Source: Chara braunii (Eukaryota; Streptophyta; Charophyceae; Charales; Characeae). From it: DNA of 58,192 nt. Of this stretch, positions 30,409-42,276 are shown piece after piece. Position numbers and translations under genes: made by a program. The notes under the pieces are model-generated. The model ran no database searches. It was not told the origin of the DNA and saw nothing but the letters and a program-made list of their open reading frames with translations. Location: NCBI GenBank assembly GCA_003427395.1, contig BFEA01000003.1, positions 10,134,653-10,192,844 of the forward strand, in the 5' to 3' direction. How positions within the stretch are numbered: position 1 is the first letter of the stretch; each line of letters starts with the position of its first letter.

Positions 30409-30541
30409 GGCCTCCACACAAACCCCCCACCCCCACACAATCCACCCCATCATTACTCACCCTCCTTCGAACCATCTAAGACCCCCAACCCTGCATCAAC
30501 CCAACTCCTTCCCCCCATCGCGCCCCACACACCCCCAACCT

Positions 30542-30979
30542 NNNNNNNNNNNNNNNNNNNNNNNNNNNNNNNNNNNNNNNNNNNNNNNNNNNNNNNNNNN
30601 NNNNNNNNNNNNNNNNNNNNNNNNNNNNNNNNNNNNNNNNNNNNNNNNNNNNNNNNNNNNNNNNNNNNNNNNNNNNNNNNNNNNNNNNNNNNNNNNNNNN
30701 NNNNNNNNNNNNNNNNNNNNNNNNNNNNNNNNNNNNNNNNNNNNNNNNNNNNNNNNNNNNNNNNNNNNNNNNNNNNNNNNNNNNNNNNNNNNNNNNNNNN
30801 NNNNNNNNNNNNNNNNNNNNNNNNNNNNNNNNNNNNNNNNNNNNNNNNNNNNNNNNNNNNNNNNNNNNNNNNNNNNNNNNNNNNNNNNNNNNNNNNNNNN
30901 NNNNNNNNNNNNNNNNNNNNNNNNNNNNNNNNNNNNNNNNNNNNNNNNNNNNNNNNNNNNNNNNNNNNNNNNNNNNNNN
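30542..30979. other. Assembly gap (N run)
   Basis: 438 consecutive N bases. Long ORFs that cross it are artefacts. Confidence 1.
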
Positions 30980-31112
30980 CGTGAGTGTGTACATCTTGTA
31001 ATCTTTTCTGACTTGCCGGTGGAATAGGAACCGGACTGACGCTCCCCAGAATGGAAATGGAGCCAGGGCCATAAGGACCTGTTTAAAAAATAAAAATAAA
31101 ATAAAAAAGAAT

Positions 31113-32124
31113 CAGAAATCAAAATAGGGAACGATCAACTATAACAAGGAAACAATAGAAAGAAAGAGAACAAAATTTACGGGTTTAAGGAAGCGAAAGA
31201 ATAAGGTCTCCCGACAATAAGACCCACAGCTAGCTAGCACAAAAGACTACTCAAATAGAAGAGAACAGAAGCAGCCTCAAACACAATAGAGCCAAGCATA
31301 AGGGCGAAACCCTATGGCGGCAGGAAAAGACAGCTAGGATAATAAGCTCGGGATACGGAAACTTGGTGGAGGAAAGCTCAGGCCATAAGAGCCAAAAACA
31401 ATCACGTCAACCCCACCAACAGAACACAGAATAACCTTACCACCTACCAGGCATAACAAAAAGAACCACGAGAGCCCTACCCCTCGTTGGGTTTCTAAAT
31501 GGCTATACCAGCAAGAACAGAAACGACCTACAAGAGCACGGCCCGTGCAGATTCTCACCACGGGAGCTAGGGTTTAGGGTTTTAGTAAGGAACACAGCAA
31601 ATACAGCCCCACAGAGCACAGCCCATACAGATTTTCACCATACGAGGATGCATCAGCAGTTCCAGCACTAGAAAAATCCAGAAACGGGTAGAGAGAGAGT
31701 AAGGGGTTAGGGTTTAGCGTGTAGGGCATAGGCCTTGGAACCTATCTACAACTTGAGACTTATAGAAAAATTCAAAACATTACCAATGCCGGACCCCCTA
31801 AGGTCCTATCTACTTAGCAAAACCAACAGTTAATGAGTCTGGCCAGTAACTTCAGTACTTAATTCTGATCCGGCAGCCGAACAGCTGAGAGGAGTAAGCT
31901 AGTCAAGACCTATGCAGACACGCCACAAACCACAAACAGAAGTAGCAGAACCCAGCCTACCCGTCCACTCAGGCCTCCCAGCCATAATGGGGAGGAGCGG
32001 ATGTGTATCCTTATTGTATTCATCATTGACTTGCCGGGGGAATAGGAACCGGACTGTTGCTCCTCAGAATGGTAGGAGCCAGAAAGTTGGGGTTCTGTTT
32101 AAAAAAAAAAAAAAAAAAAAAAAC
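31113..32124 (+). mobile_element. Second LINE 3' region with poly(A)
   Basis: It ends with the same 3' UTR block (GACTTGCCGGGGGAATAGGA, CCGGACTGTTGCTCCTCAGA, GTTCTGTTT) and a pure A run at 32101-32123. The upstream 900 bases show no ORF2 domain and may be 3' UTR or unrelated DNA (AGGGTTTAGGGTTTTAG-like text at 31569 and 31713). Confidence 0.55.
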
Positions 32125-32820
32125 TTGAGATACATGGTAAACACTCTCACGCTTCCTTCCGTATGGCCGAAGGAACCCTGACCAGCATTAATTGCTCCAT
32201 ATCCGGAGGATTGACTGTCAGCTTGCCATTCCACTTTTCCTCTCAGAATCTATTGTGATTCTGTCCGCTGATTCGTATAAAGCAAGAAAAGAGGAAGATG
32301 GAAGCGGGGGCGCAGCGCTTCCGGGAGCGCTGCACCCCGCCGGGTTGGCACTCTCACACGGGCAGTCCAGTGGCGCCCTACAGGTTGGAAGCACACGAGC
32401 GCGAAGTGGCGGCTGGGTATGACGTGGGCAGTCTTGGTGTGATGGCGCCTGGGTGATGGGGTAGTGATGAAGTAGAGATCGGACAGCGGGAGGGCAGGAG
32501 GATGGAGCGTGACTCGGTGTTGCCTGCCTTTTGAAAGCACTCCGGTGCCATCTCCAGTTTTGCGCTTCATCCAGTGGTGTTACAAGTTAACACGTTGGGT
32601 GAAGGGGAACTTGCCTTCGAGAGGAGGTGGGTCTCCTTGAGAAGTTCAGCCTTCTTATGGCCTTTGCTCCTTGGTCTGCGTAGTGTTGTGGTAGGCGGTT
32701 GGTATGACGCGGACGGAAAGGAGGAGCGCGTGCTTACGTGGAGTGGGAGGAGGATTGGAGGCGATATCGTGTGTGTTGATTTCGGTTTTTGTATACATCT
32801 CTGTCATCTGCGGCACTCTC
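32125..32820. other. No gene recognised
   Basis: GC-moderate sequence with open frames of up to 106 codons but no domain, terminus or repeat that I could identify. Confidence 0.45.
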
Positions 32821-33158
32821 GCTGATCACCACCAGCACCATCATCGGCGTCATCATCATTAGGGTGCAGCTCGTCACCATCATCATCAACAGGGCGTGAT
32901 TTGATATCATCATCACGGTAATGGTTTGTCATCATCATCAGGGCGCTGCTCGTCATCACCATCATCAGCAACAGGGTACTCCTCGTCATCATCATCAAGG
33001 CGTATGCCTGCACTCCTGTTCGGCGCTACTTTCATCACTATTATCAAGGAGCCGTGCATAAGGGGTGCTTCTCGTCACTCATTGTTGTATCACAATCATC
33101 AATATCTCTCCATCATACGGCACAGTTGGCAAAGCTTGACGTCATCATAGGGTGTTGC

Positions 33159-33194
<36 letters not shown>

Positions 33195-33266
33195 CCTTTA
33201 GGTTATCATCCAAGGTGCTCGTCATCACACCATCATCATCTTGTAGTCATCATAGGGCGTTGTGCG

Positions 33267-33306
<40 letters not shown>

Positions 33307-33417
33307 TACTGACATCACCATTATCATCATCATTATTATGATCATCGTCATCAGTGCGTCATCATTATCATCAACATCATCATCATCATCGACATCACCA
33401 TCATCATCACTACCGTT

Positions 33418-33451
<34 letters not shown>

Positions 33452-33640
33452 GTTTGTAATCATAGGGGCTGTTGCTCTTTCGTATGATCAGCATCATCAT
33501 TTCGTTTTCATTCTCATCATTCTCATCATCATCATCAGCTTGTTTTCAGTAGATGTTGCTCTGCATCAGCAGGTGAGTTGGTTGTCACCATCATCCTCAT
33601 TATCTTCGTCTTCAGGGTGCCGTCCATCATCATCAACAAA
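32821..33640. repeat. CAT-trinucleotide tract with higher-order units
   Basis: (CAT)n blocks up to about 36 bases alternate with GGGCG.TGCTCGTCA-type spacers at roughly 50-60 base intervals (32840-33010), then long CAT runs at 33160-33200, 33268-33305 and 33418-33450. ORFs of poly-Ser, poly-His and poly-Met here are by-products. Confidence 0.95.
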
Positions 33641-35195
33641 ATCCAACAAAATCCAAGCGAATGATATTTTGGTAAGTGTGTCGTCAACGACTGTAGTCGG
33701 TTGGATCGGATTGTTCCCGGAGGGCTGAATGGTGGGAAGGGGGTGGGGGGAGCTCTATCCTGCAGGGGCATCGCAAGGTGGGGGGTGAATGTCTCAAAGA
33801 AGGTAGGGGCGGAGTAGGGGGTTGCCTTATTCTGGGACAGGGACTGTGTGTGGGTCAACATCAGTCCCTGCGGAGGCGGAAAGGGGCAAGGGGCGGGGGG
33901 GCATGCTTTAGGTGGGAACTGCGTGCTCCTGGGGAAAGGGGGGTGAGGATTGGTCCTATATTGGGGCCGAGGGAGAGTGGGTGACTCTCCTCGGTGGAGG
34001 CAGAGTAGGGCTGAGGGGGGAGCGGTAGGAGGAGGGAGGGACGATCTCTCTCGAAGAAATCTGTCATCCAGTTTACTACAGCTTTCCATTTGGTTGCCTC
34101 TCGAGGAGGTTGTAGGAATAGGTGTTATCTGGCAAGCCATCTGTGATCCTGCGAGGGGTGGTTGAAAAGTCGGTGGCCCTCGAAGACCGATGCTGGAGCA
34201 ACGCTGGCCGGAGACGGAGCCAGGTGGCGCAACTCTGTGACCTAGCTTGTGGGGGCGTGAGGCCTGGTAGAGAGCTCTGGGGGGCTGTTTGCGTGGGCAG
34301 TCCCAGTGGTCATCGGGGGTCGTAACTGGAGCAATGCTGGCCGGTGCTGGAGCAAGGTGGTGCAACTCTGTAACCTAACCTGATGGGAGCATGAGGCCTG
34401 GAAGAGCTTTGGTTCGTGCTGAAATTAGCCATGCTGGTGGTGTTCGTAGGCGGATTGAATAAGTTTCACCTATCTGATTCATGATGAGGAGGCTTGTTTG
34501 ACACTCATATTCTATTGACTTGGTAGAGTCTGAAAGGGAATTACACTCACCCTTCTGAAGGGAGGCTTGTTTGACACTCATATTCTATGAATGTCTTAGG
34601 ACTTTAGGGTTTCTTAGCAATCCATCTTAGGCGGTTTCGATGCTGTTATACTCATTGATCTGCGGCCGATCGATGACAGAAGGATGCAGGCCGGTGCTGG
34701 GGTGTTGCCCTGTAAGCTGCTGATGCAGGAGCGTGAGGCCTGGTAGAGAGATCTGGGGATGCTTTGGGGTGGGCATCCCAAGGGACGACCGAGGGTTGCT
34801 GCTGGGATGACGCTGGTCGGAGCTGGGGCGAGTTGTGTTGCCCTGTAACCCAGCAGGGTGGGGGCGTGAGGCCTGGAAGAGCTCAGCAGGGAGTAAGATG
34901 GTGTTGGGTAGTCTTAGATGGGTTTGTCAGGGAACCTGAAGGTTGTGAGCATTCGTAGGACCTCTGTGGCAGGTTATTGCATGAGTAGTCCCCTAATAGG
35001 TCATTAGATACTAAAAAAAAATAAAAATAGTTCTCAGATTGTTCTTAGCCGAAGCCAGGTAATGGCCCTGGTATTTCAAATCATTTGTATAATTCTATAC
35101 GGGACGCTGGGCCCGGTTCCCAGCACGTGTTGCTCCCCACGAATAGACTAGAGCATTTGTCCCAAAAAAAAAAAAAAAAGAAAAAAAAAAAAAGA
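33641..35195 (+). mobile_element. G-rich repeat region ending in poly(A), probable LINE 3' part
   Basis: Imperfect repeats of a 100-150 base unit (GCTGGAGCAA.G.TGG..CAACTCTGT.ACC, then GTGAGGCCTGG(T/A)AGAG) lie at 34190-34400 and 34690-34890. A 29-base direct repeat GAGGCTTGTTTGACACTCAT lies at 34489 and 34562. The segment ends GAGCATTTGTCCC plus A-rich tail (35163-35195), as a plus-strand retroposon would. No coding domain was recognised; the 276-codon minus ORF is Pro-rich and judged fortuitous. Confidence 0.45.
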
Positions 35196-35374
35196 GGAAG
35201 ATTGACATAGATTGTCTATACTGTTAAGATGAAAATCTCAGTTTGCCCATCACTGGTACCCCGTCCTTGTTGGAGGTGTGTTGTGCCACTTCTTCCAAAT
35301 CAATCTGTTATCTGACACAGTTGCAATCTTTCCCTGGAGAAGCCAGTTTGTCATGAAGACCCGTCTCTTGATGG

Positions 35375-36617
35375 CTATCTTTTCTGGTCTGCCTTTCGTT
35401 GCTGATGCCACCTCCCTCCACCTGGTTCGATCTCAGTTTCGGCCATTCCTAGCAATAGTACCCACATTTCCTCTCTTGCCACCTCAGTTCCTTCGATCGT
35501 CTTGGTACATCTCCTTTTCCAGATTACCCATAGAGCCAGCTTCCTGAGCAGGTGAAACCATACTTCCTTGCCGCCTTTGAGATTGTTAGTATTGTTGGAA
35601 AGGAGCAGGATGATCAGGGGAGTTGTGGGCGGAGGGGGTGATGATAAGAGGAGGGACCATAGGTCGTGCACCTTGTTCCATATCCATGCTGCTTCCATGG
35701 AGTACAGTAGGCAGTGGGGTATATCTTCCGGAGTGCTGTCTGTGCATAGCCTGCAGAGCTCAGAGCTGTCGGGGTCCGTATGTTTCCTCCTCTTGTGAGC
35801 CATTGATTGACCGGCAGCGGTGCGTGCGCTAAGAGCCACTGCATGCGTCGAATCCTAACCGGTCTAATGGTCAGGTACTTCGTCCATGGGATGGAAATGG
35901 GGTCCATGGGATCCAGATTCAGGATCTCTCTCCACTGTACTTTGAGTCTGGGGTCTAGGTCTGTGGTTTGCAGACCCAACTCATAGCCGAATTTTACATC
36001 GTAATCAAATATCGTTCTCGTTCTCCTGGATTTGCCCTGCTTCCAAACCCACTCTTTCGGGTCGAATTCAAGGTCTGAAATGCTGAGGTCCCGTTGAAAG
36101 ATTTCCAGGGTTGGGACTTTGAAACCCTCACTTTTCTCAGTCGGAAGGTTTCTAGTGTGTCGCATTGGGGATCTTTGTTATGGATTTCCAGCTCTTGTAG
36201 GCTGTGATTAGCTATGGGGTACGAGTAGAATTTAGATAGATAGCCGAGGGGGTTGGTCCGAGAGACGAACCGATATGCTCTAGTAGGCTGGGTTTGGGAG
36301 ATGGGTATGCCCCAGTCCCCAGATTCCCACGAGAAGTCATCCTTTAGGAGAGAGGGCCATTGTACTGGGATACTCTTCTGGATCAACGTTAGGTTTTCAG
36401 CGAGGGAGTGACAGCCTTTTAGGACATTTCGTAGCTCCTGTTCGTAGCTCCTGTTCACCTGCCACACGCCTTTTTCCACCCAGGATAGCCATTTTCGGTC
36501 TTTTGTGCGTAGTGCCCATGTCCCTCCGCTAGGGTCGGTGATCCAAGGGTTGTAGAAGAGAGGTTGTCTCAGGACCTCTTGTCTGTTTCCTGGGGAACTG
36601 TGTTTACTTGGCATCAT
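35375..36617 (-). pseudogene. LINE ORF2 C-terminal region and zinc finger
   Basis: Open stretches 36617-35994, 36165-35614 and 35839-35375 in different frames. Recognisable blocks: VLRQPLFYNPWI, ISDLEFDPKEWVW, LTIRPVRIRRMQWLLAHAPL, then CRLCTDSTPEDIPHCLLYSM (Cys/Cys/His zinc motif) and LALWVIWKRRC. The same blocks occur in the plus LINE at 28866-30019. At least two frameshifts. Confidence 0.82.
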
Positions 36618-36647
36618 TCTACGCCAGGCTTTGATGGTAGGATTCCA

Positions 36648-37298
36648 CTAAGAGATGGCTGTTTGAGTGGGGGTTGTAATGAGCTCTGTAGGGTTTCTCC
36701 TGCGAGGTCTGCCTGATTTGATTGCCCAGTCCTTCGCCATAAGCCAGTAGAGACCTTTCATGTTCGGGGGGGAGTTTATGGGCGCCAGGTTTCTGATGCT
36801 GTCTAGAGCTATCTGGGTCCAAGGGAGGGATTGCCTGATCAGGATCTTGATAATCCATTTCATCTGCAGTGCTATGGACTCCTGTCTAGGGTCGATTAAC
36901 CCAAGGCCCCCTTCTTGTGGTTTCCTTGTGTTGTGGTTCCAGGCTACCCTGTTGATACACGTGGTCCTGTTGAGATCTCCTGTCCACAGGTAGCATGTCA
37001 CCCTATTTTTAACGTCTTCATGTCATCATCGGGGGGCGACCAGATGGATGCCATGTACCACAGTGTGGCGAAGATTGTCGTGTTAATTAAAAGGGCTCGC
37101 CCAATCAGTGAGGCCTGAGTGTTTTTGAATAGGGCCACGTTGGTGATTGCCCTGGCAATTAGGTTCTGACCCATTCCTGGCCACACTACTTCCTTGTTGA
37201 CCATGATGCCCAAGATACGTAATGCTTGCTCTCCCGTCATCCATGACATGGGTGTGGCAGTGTCGAATGGTTGGGGAGGGGTACCATCTGTTAGCCAC
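36648..37298 (-). pseudogene. LINE ORF2 post-RT connection
   Basis: 37249-36998 and 37001-36648 carry RILGIMVNKE, WYMASIW, CINRVAWNHNTRKPQEGGLG and LIDPRQESIALQMKW, typical of the region after RT in plant LINEs. They are separated from the RT by a stop near 37315. Confidence 0.8.
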
Positions 37299-37315
37299 CA
37301 GCCTTCAGTTTTGCT

Positions 37316-38140
37316 CTAGTTGACCTTCATTTCTGATGTCAGTCTGAAGGCTTCCATTGCTCTTACTAGGGCTTGGAAAGAAGAGCTACTGGCACGAATG
37401 AGTACAGTGAGGTCGTCCGCGAACATAAGTGCAGTGGGTAGGGCAAAGTCATGTAACGGGTTAAAATTGTGTTCAGAGAGGTGGTCGATGGATGGATCTT
37501 TTCGAAGAAAGGAGGCTATGGCTTCCATAATGAAGAGAAATATGGGCGGAGCCAATGGGTCGCCTTGTCTGACAGATCTAGATATCGGGTAGGTGTCTGA
37601 TAGGATCCTGTTGACCTGGACCCTCCCTGTGGCGTCTGAGTAAAGGACTTTTACCCAATTTCTAAAGTTCAGGCCTACCCCCATTTTCTCCATGCATGTG
37701 TGGAGAAACTCCCAATTGACTTGGTCGTAGGCCTTTTCGAGGTCGAAAAACAGGATTGCCGCCTTCATTCGTTTTTCCATGATTTTTTTTGCTGCCTCGT
37801 TCAACGTCATCACGTTGTCCAGTATGCACCGGCCCGGGATAAAGCCTGCTTGGTCAATGTGAAGGCATTTGTTCGTTAATTTTGTAATTCTATTCACAAG
37901 AGCCTTAGCGAGGATTTTGTAGGATGTGAGTAGTGAAATTGGTCTGTAGTTCTTTAGGTCTTCTTTGTCTCCCTTCTTATAAAGCAATGAGACCACGCTG
38001 GTGCTCAGATCATTGCCTAGGCCTCCTCTTAGCATGCTATCGTTGAAAAAGTCGAGCAGGTCTTCTCCTAGAGTCGTCCAAAAGCAGCTCCAAAATTCTT
38101 TGGATGCGCCATCGATGCCCGGGCCTTTGTCATTTCCCAT
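37316..38140 (-). CDS. LINE reverse transcriptase domain
   Basis: 274 codons, open. Motifs in order: KGPGIDGASKEFW, YKKGDKEDLKNYRPISLL, QAGFIPGRCILDNV, AILFFDLEKAYDQVNW (catalytic Asp), RSVRQGDPLAPPIFL (R-Q-G-D-P/C) and ALMFADDLTVL (F-A-D-D). It would copy the RNA at the nicked target. The catalytic motifs look intact, but the ORF is separated from endonuclease and tail by frame breaks. Confidence 0.93.
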   Translation of the reverse strand: MGNDKGPGIDGASKEFWSCFWTTLGEDLLDFFNDSMLRGGLGNDLSTSVVSLLYKKGDKEDLKNYRPISLLTSYKILAKALVNRITKLTNKCLHIDQAGFIPGRCILDNVMTLNEAAKKIMEKRMKAAILFFDLEKAYDQVNWEFLHTCMEKMGVGLNFRNWVKVLYSDATGRVQVNRILSDTYPISRSVRQGDPLAPPIFLFIMEAIASFLRKDPSIDHLSEHNFNPLHDFALPTALMFADDLTVLIRASSSSFQALVRAMEAFRLTSEMKVN

Positions 38141-38426
38141 CTGCGTCAGGGCTGTGTAACTCGGCTAGAATTAGGGGGTTGTCCACGCCTTCCGCTTGGG
38201 TTGTCGAAATCATCTTGTCAAGGTAAGATAGCATGAGTTGGCGGGCTACCATTTATGAGCCTGTTGTTTTGATGTTCCCTTGGTCTGCTAGGTCTCTGTG
38301 GCCCTCTATCATGTTGTTCCTTGCGTTTGCTTTGATTGTAGAGAAGAAGAATTTGGACATAGACTCGTTAAGTGTGTAGCCCGTCATCCTTGCTCGTACT
38401 TGCAGACCTCTCAGTTCCCATCTTCT

Positions 38427-39739
38427 TCACTCGTTTAGTTCTTCTTTGGTATCAACTAATAATTCCTGGTAGAATTCGCTAGAGTGGTCCTCTGCCAGGT
38501 TAGATTCTGCAACTGAGATGGCGAATTGAAGCTCCTCTCTTCTCCTCTTGCGGTCTCTAGCTATACCTCGTGATTCTGCTGATACTGTTCGCGTTAATTC
38601 TGCATGGTTGTCAATGAACCATTGGTGTCTGTTTGTCTGTCTGAACTTGCGCTGTTTATTTAGGGACCAGTTCTCTTTGATTGCCGCAGACATCCTCTCG
38701 GTTGTTAAGAGGGAGTTGTTCAATCTGAAGAATCCTTGGCCTGTTTCAACAGGTGAGTTGAAATTGAGCAGCAATTGGATAGGTTTGTGATCCAGACCTT
38801 TGAAGGCTGCAAGTGGGAGGATCTCGGCCTCTTTAACTGTGCCTAACAAACTATCAGATATGAGGAAGTACTCGATTCTGGATAGTGATGTCCGATCGAC
38901 TTGGTTCCTCCTTATCCGGGAAAATACTTTTTTGTCAGGATGCATCGCCCTGAGTGGGTCAATGAGTTCGAATTCTATCATCAGGTTGCGAATCCGGGTG
39001 CCCGCTCTTGTGAGGCCCATTTGTGTTGTCCTTGATATCCGGTCCAGGTTGGGGTCCAGGGTCGTGTTCCAATCTCCTGCGATGACTATCGGTTGCGGGT
39101 TGGGGATAAGGGTTTTGATGTTCTCAAAGAAGGTCAGTCTTTTGGATTCCTGTTAGGTGCATATAGGTTGAGAATTCTCAAGTCTTCTTCTTACCACCTA
39201 ATGTCTAACCAAGACCATTTCCCTTCCTCGTTGTCGCCCTCGCTATTCAGGAGTTGTCCCTCGGTCAGAATCTTGGATGTTCTTGGGATGAGTATTGTTG
39301 GGCCTTCTTTGTTGGACCATACTGCAAAAGCACACCCCCCTACTGTTCTCTCCACCCTCTGCTGTATCTTGGTGTGACTGTTCAGATTGGACAGGTGGGT
39401 CTCTTGGAGGAGAACCAGATCGGGTTTAGGCTGATCTTTTCCCATCCGGCCCGTCCGGATATCTCTAAGTTTTTCTTCTTCGGTTAGGATGTTCCCTAGG
39501 TCGTTGACATTCCAACTCGTTATCTGGAGTCCCTTGACGTGCCAGTTGATTCTCGGTGGGCCGACTTGCCCATTTTTCATACTTGTGGGGACCGACATTG
39601 ACAGGTACCTTTTTTTTTTCTTTTTTTGTTTTTCTCCTTCCTTAGTTGTCTCTTTTGCTTGAGTGTTGTTTGTGTGTATTATTTTTGTGGATTGGATCTT
39701 GTTTGTTATTGAGGTTAGTTGTTCGGTACACTGCCGCAT
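38427..39739 (-). pseudogene. LINE apurinic-type endonuclease domain, frameshifted
   Basis: The N-terminal part (39739-39191) has QITSWNVNDLGN and PDLVLLQETHLS, the E-T-H motif. The C-terminal part (39020-38427) has RIEYFLISDSLL and GLDHKPIQL, the D-H motif. A frame break lies between 39191 and 39020. Upstream of 39739 another frame (KEYSLGSAAAKEDSTDSDTE type) may be the end of ORF1. The enzyme nicks target DNA. Confidence 0.85.
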
Positions 39740-39837
39740 CGGTTTTGCTGCTCTCAGTGTCGGAGTCCGTGCTGTCCTCCTTTGCTGCTGCGGAGCCCAG
39801 ACTGTATTCTTTGGCCGAGTTTTCTAAGTCTGTGTGT

Positions 39838-42034
39838 TTTAGATTTTCCCCACAACAGCCCCAATTCCACCCAGATAAATAGATTCAGAATGAAAGCAGT
39901 CTTTGTCCTATTACAGACAACGAGATCATTTGAGATGTCCAGCATATTAAAGCAATTTTGCGAGGATATGGGTCCTCGGCAGGCCTAAGGGGCCCCTTGC
40001 AGCATATGTGCCCGCCCTAAGTGAAGGCGGGCCTAACAAATCACGACAGGCCCTTGGTTGTCAATTTCGCATTTGGGGGTCCAGGCAGTTTCGTCGCGGC
40101 AGTTGGCTGAAGGGAAACACAGGCCGAGCAGCGTGGAAAATTCCCAGGCCTTCTAGGCCTTTCCAAAAGCTCAGGCCCTGGGCCAGATTCGCAGCCTCGT
40201 ACACAGACAGTTGGGAAGACCAACCGAACGAGGCCCAGTAGCTGCACCAGAGGCGCAGCATCCTGGGGCCTACCGGAAGCTTATGGGCCCAGGCCAGTCC
40301 AGCCAGGCTGCCGAACGAGGCAGGCTCTTTCCATATAGGAAAGAGCTCGCTGCCTGGCCAGGGGATTCGGGCACTTGCTGGCTGGCGGCAGCGCTGCTGG
40401 GGCCATAGCTCGCGTGCTGGCTGCTGGCATTGGAGCAAGAGGCTGCACACGTGCGGTCGTGTGGTGAAGCAGGGCGCTGCTGAGGGCAGCGCCATAGCCC
40501 AGCCTCCATAGCTGGCTGTGGGCTTGGACATACAGTGAGGCGCAGGGGTGGTATTCGGGTGTACAACAAAGTGAGACGTGGGAGAGAGTCAAGGGGGAGA
40601 GAGAAGGATGATGATGATGATGATGTGAGGGCACATACCTGGTAATGGCGATGGTTCTGCATGGGCGACATCTTCAAGTACTTCGGGTGATGCTGACGTC
40701 AACAGTTGCATTGTCAATTAGTAGGCTAGTAGCAGCTGTGTAGGGAGTGGGCTGGGCGCCGAGCGCCAGGTAGGGAGATAGAGACTGGATACATATGTTG
40801 GTGGTGGAAAGAGCAAGCTCTCATTGACATTGATTCTCAGTGCTACGATTCTCCACTGGCGTTATATTGGTGCAATGCTGCGTCCTGAACACTGTGCTAC
40901 GATTTGGCTTTCAATGTGATTGTGCAATCTAAATATTGTCATCTTGCTTCTGTTCATTTTCCTTGCAATTTCGTATCGGAGCTGGTTCAAACTGCGCTCA
41001 TTGGTTCTTCGCAATAGCTGTTCGGTGCTTCGCATGAGGTGTGGGGCAGTGATAAGGCTTGGGCATTGAACGGTAAGGCGGCCCACGGTCGTGTGGGCGC
41101 GCCAGGAAGCTATGTGGTGACATTAGGGGTGTACGCTGGATGATGAGAGCTCGCTGATGTGGCATTTAAGCCAAGGTGGAACTGCACTCTGCTGTTGGTT
41201 GTGCCGAGGCAAAGACCGGTCATCATAAATGCACATCAGGTTGCCGGTGAGAAATCTGTGGTTGAGGGCAGCATTATGAGGTACGTTGCTTCCTTCCTTA
41301 TCTACCCTCTTCATTGCTTCTCACCGTGAGGAAGTGAGTCTTGTCTTGAGAGTCCTCTCGATGTGAGGTGTCACGAGTGCTCAACCTTGAGAGTCGACAT
41401 TCTTCCTGGGCAGCAAGCTGGTGGGAGACGGGCGAAGCTTCTGAAGGGCCCTGGACGAAGCACTCGGGTCACGGTCACCATGCCAACCCGTTTGGACTCG
41501 TACACGCATGCTTTGCCGCGAGTCCTTGGTTCTGCTGCTTGCGCAATAGAGGCCATGCAGGGCATGCCATCCCTTTGAACAGACGCTTACCAGACCGTCT
41601 CTAAATATTTTTGGCGGGGACTCGGTGTTGACTCTGGCTGTGATCGTCGTCCTGTCTGCGACGTTAAATAATTCCTGCGGAGTTCGGGGGATCTCCTTAG
41701 ATGCCTCCTGATCAGCCAAATCAAACCGGGTGTAAGGCTCGTTGCATGCGAGGATAAATAAAGTGCAGGGGCTGACAGGTTCGGCGTTGACTTGGGGCAC
41801 AGGGGTGGGCCGGATTGCACACCTTCAAACACGCTGCTCAACCAGATGCTCAGGGCGTCGACACAAAGTGACTACTCGAGAGGGATACAGGGTGAGGGTT
41901 GGATTCCGGTAACTGTTCACAGTGGCAAACAATAGACAATCTGCCATCCAGTATACATCTCCAACAGGAGGTATTATTTTTATTTTTGATTATTTAGTTG
42001 TAACAGACTTGACTAACAACTGACAGGCAGCTGC
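39838..42034. other. No gene recognised
   Basis: After the LTR stub no coding domain or clear element was found. ORFs of 60-156 codons occur in GC-rich stretches (40060-40680) without family features. ATG repeats occur at 40608-40625. Confidence 0.45.
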
Positions 42035-42037
42035 AGA

Positions 42038-42091
42038 CAGATTAGTTCTTTGCTGCATTGCAATCAGATTAGTTCTTTGCTGCATTGCAAT
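42038..42091. repeat. 27-bp tandem duplication
   Basis: CAGATTAGTTCTTTGCTGCA with its continuation TTGCAAT occurs twice in succession, in the presumed leader of the Ty3 copy that follows. Confidence 0.9.
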
Positions 42092-42276
42092 CTGTTCTAG
42101 AGTAATCTAAAAATAGACGTGATATTTCCTAGAGGATCTGACATTAGTTGTTACTACATCACCTAACTATTTATGTTCAGGCCGACCGAAATTAGTTGAG
42201 ATTTGTACTCGGTTGAGTGTCATGCTGAGGTAGGATTCAGTGTGGATTCTAGTTTAGATCACACACACTGTAGCTC

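Larger units (their letters stand above)
28714..31112 (+). mobile_element. 5'-truncated LINE copy (plus)
   Basis: It starts inside ORF2 (28714) and ends in the shared 3' UTR motif (31012-31085) and an A/T-rich tail at 31085-31112, with an assembly gap at 30542-30979. Its protein is homologous to the minus LINE at 36950-35375, so the two belong to related families. Confidence 0.75.
35230..39816 (-). mobile_element. Minus-strand LINE (non-LTR retrotransposon) body
   Basis: Endonuclease, reverse transcriptase, connection and C-terminal zinc finger follow in the usual ORF2 order. The 5' end is at 39816, directly beside GAGTTTTCT (39817-39825), which is also present at 28432-28440 beside its A-tail. 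That 9-base target duplication shows one insertion spanning 28441-39816, later invaded by plus-strand elements between about 28720 and 35200. Confidence 0.85.

Noticed and set aside
30476-31122. Two ~200-codon ORFs on minus
   Set aside because: They consist mostly of the N gap.
33054-33728. Poly-Ser, poly-His and poly-Ile ORFs
   Set aside because: Products of the CAT repeat in different frames.
33535-34365. 276-codon Pro-rich minus ORF
   Set aside because: Composition follows the G-rich plus strand; no domain or splice logic, and it overlaps the CAT repeat.
40061-40677. Minus ORFs of 117-156 codons
   Set aside because: Ala/Pro/Ser-rich translations of GC-rich DNA, overlapping in two frames, without domains.
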